NCBI GenBank assembly: GCA_034336665.1
Contig: CM067569.1
Coordinates: 24,091,320 to 24,155,319 of the forward strand
Origin: Luscinia megarhynchos
Taxonomy: Eukaryota; Chordata; Aves; Passeriformes; Turdidae
Reading direction: 5' to 3'
Length of the DNA stretch: 64,000 nucleotides
Shown: positions 61,626 to 64,000 of the stretch, piece after piece
Position numbering within the stretch: position 1 is the first letter of the stretch
Layout of the letters: each line of letters starts with the position of its first letter
Position numbers and translations under genes: made by a program
Notes under the pieces: generated by a model
What the model saw: only the letters and a program-made list of their open reading frames with translations
Databases searched by the model: none
Told to the model about the DNA's origin: nothing

Positions 61626-64000
61626 TGACAATAGAACTGGGTGTGATGGTTTAATCTTTTTTCCTTTTATCAGATGGATGCTGTAGTGCCCATGTCAGAC
61701 GATGTAACCCCTTCTGCTTCTTGGGGGCAGGAGTGGGTCTCAGTAGCATTTTTGTTTCTTTCCTGCATAGCTGTGCTCGTTTATTCCACGTGGGCAGAAA
61801 TAAGTTGTGTTATCTCTGTATCTTTGCGTGTGCACACACGTGTGCGTGGACATACGTGAAATCTGTGAAGCAGGGCTGTGTGTGCATGCAGGGGAGATGT
61901 GGGGTTCTGCAGGTCCAAAAACTTACGAATCAATCTAATTATTTGGCCTAATGCGTTTTTCTGATTTCAGGAGTTAAAATCAGATGCATAACTCCTGCTG
62001 AGCAGCGTGAGACTTGCGGGCATGGCTCTAAGTGATGACACTGGGTAGAGAGTAAGGTGCCAGGCAGCACAACAGCCAGCGTGTCACAGCCTGATCTGTA
62101 GCAGCCCCATGTGAAATGGAAGGCAGCATTCCCGCCTTGTGCAGTCATAACTCATGCAGGCCTCATGGGCCTTGTCACAAATATAAAGAAAAAGTTAAGG
62201 GCTTTCAGCTTCCAGAGGTACTTTGTATCACCTGCTGAACTGCCAGCTCGATTTTGCTGCCTCAGTCTCCACACAAGCGCCTGTATTGTGCATATGTGTG
62301 GCTGCATGAATGGTTGTTATAAATGTTATATGTGGATATTTAAAAGAGCAGAGGCAGGGGGTGATAGCCACCTGCTAGCAGCAGGTGCCATCCAAACCAC
62401 TGAGCTGATAAATGGCTTGTTGCCTTCACCTTTTGACTGCTTCACCTGCATCTGCTCACCTACAAGGGGTTCAGAGTGCTTCTGTGTTCTCATATGGTTT
62501 GCTAGAAAATAGCCTCCTTCTTTTTACAGTGAATTATGAAATTTCTAACTGCTTTCAGTCTTCCTTTCCATGATACAGGCAGCATCCAGTACTGAAATCA
62601 CACCTGAGGTAGTTCTTCCTTGATAGGCAAGGTCTAGGTGTGGATCTGCTGTGCATTTGGAGTTGGGAGAATCAAAGCTTTCCAAAGGGTTTGAGAACAT
62701 ATTCATCTAGTTGGAAAGAGTGGAGGGAATCAGCAGACTTGAGAAATCATGATGGGAGTATTTTTTGGAACTGTATGTTTGCTTTGTGAAATCTGGATGT
62801 TTGTAGTCACATCATTAAGAAGTAGAGGGAAATAAAGTCTTGTAGAATACTTCCAAATTGTTTTTTTTCATTTTAACATTACATAAAAACACCCAGTGAT
62901 TTGGATGTGATTGTGTTTTAGGTGTTTGCTTAGTGAAATGCAGCATGGTGCCTTAATTTATGCCAATACAATTTAAAAGTCTTCAGACAGTAAGGCAAAA
63001 TAGAGGGATGTATTTGAGGAAGATGTGAATCACATAGATGGCATCAATCAAAAGCTAATTCTTGCTAGCCATCTGAAGTCAGTTATTAGTATACAGACTG
63101 ACTGCACCACCCTCTTGCTTTCCTCATCTCGAATGTGAAAAGTTTAGGGTACCTGCACACAACATCAGCTTTTAGTTTGGTTCTGTACATCATGTGTGAT
63201 GTACAGAGGCACTGACTCTGTTTCCTTTACAGTGTGTCACTGTATATCCCTGCTGACTGTAAGTGGCCTTCATGTTCTTTGCACTTTGGTGTCTCCTGGC
63301 TCTGCCATGTTCCTCTGTGTGAGCATAGTGACAAGTTGCAGAGAGTGGTTTACACAACCTATGGAAAACATGGCACAAAAGGTCAGGGGATAACTTGGTT
63401 AAATTTTTTGGTTTGTTCTTTTTAATATTGATGTGTTTATAGTAACTATCACCTAGACTATAAACTAATGTTAGGTGTTCAATTGGAACACATTGGCCAA
63501 GAGCACTGTAGGTGTATGAAGATGGTGGAGAGGTGCTGGCTTTGTTTCTTGGAAAAGGAATCTCAATGAAAAATGACAAGTCAATTGTTTCTTTCTAATT
63601 GTCTTGTGGTTTTCGCAAAGAAAATAAAAGCAAATCTCCAAAATGTTCTTGATTGGCAGTAAGCAAAAACAAATTCTGGCTTTCAGTTGTCACAGTGGGG
63701 TTTTCTTGAATTAATACTCAAGGCCGGGGTGTTTTCAGTGGAACTTTGACCAAAAGGAAAAAAAAAATCCATTTGATCTGTAATTTTGGATTAGGTTTTC
63801 AGGGATTCCTAGCTTATTGGGTTGTTAGGTGTGCAAATACTGAATTTGAACAGCCTTTTTGGTATGAAATACTAAAATGCTCCAGAAAGGGCTTAAGCTA
63901 CTTTTTTTCCAGTTTCTAGTGTTAGGTTCATGGTGGTGCCCTTATCAAGAAGGCTTGCAGACTGAATCCATATTAATAAATAAAGCTACTTGAGTGGTGT
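61626..64000. other. Intronic DNA, no gene recognised
   Basis: Mostly AT-rich with a short CACACACGTGTGCGTGG patch near 61832-61850. Frames of up to 133 codons (62111-62512) have no domain. The next ZMIZ1 exon is not seen before the window ends. Confidence 0.6.

Overview
The window looks like vertebrate, most probably bird, nuclear DNA taken from inside one large gene. The only protein-coding sequence I can support is one 145-base exon at 53047-53191 on the + strand. It encodes 47 complete residues that match, from memory, residues about 95-141 of the transcription coactivator ZMIZ1. Two substitution clusters separate it from the human protein. The bird assignment rests on compact sequence with few recognisable repeats, no mammalian-type young SINEs, only ancient L2/CR1- and MIR-like fossils, and GC-rich minisatellites. 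I cannot name the species, and a non-avian reptile is not excluded.

I searched by eye for the upstream ZMIZ1 coding exons (start codon to about residue 94) and for the next downstream exon, and found none. If that is right, the preceding intron fills positions 1-53046 and the following intron fills 53192-64000. Almost every short reading frame in the window is a chance frame in intronic DNA.

Layout: 1-11.6 kb is AT-rich and featureless. 11.6-14.4 kb holds two neighbouring CpG-rich blocks (about 12.3-13.15 and 14.0-14.35 kb) with a reverse CCAAT box, possible splice donors on the + strand and a possible tiny exon on the - strand. This could be an internal, possibly bidirectional, promoter. 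14.4-40.6 kb is intronic and holds a decayed LINE reverse transcriptase (18.8-19.3 kb), SINE/LINE fossils, an almost perfect palindrome at 25.8 kb, and CpG-retaining AT-rich blocks that may be conserved enhancers (25.4, 31.1, 34.0 kb). 40.6-41.67 kb is a 41-bp minisatellite of about 26 copies that stops at a CpG-rich block (41.68-41.9 kb). Further enhancer-like or CpG-rich blocks follow at 42.0-42.7, 43.2, 47.9-48.3, 49.2-50.1 and 50.9-51.5 kb. The exon comes at 53.05 kb. Downstream lie a second, very C-rich minisatellite (60.0-60.79 kb, 45-46-bp unit in its second half) and an enhancer-like block with an X-box motif at 61.1-61.6 kb.

I see no operon, CRISPR array, tRNA, rRNA, provirus or foreign system. 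The points most worth checking are the internal CpG-island pair as an alternative ZMIZ1 promoter, the candidate regulatory blocks, and the two minisatellites. Every regulatory call is inference from base composition and motifs, because no alignment or expression data could be consulted.
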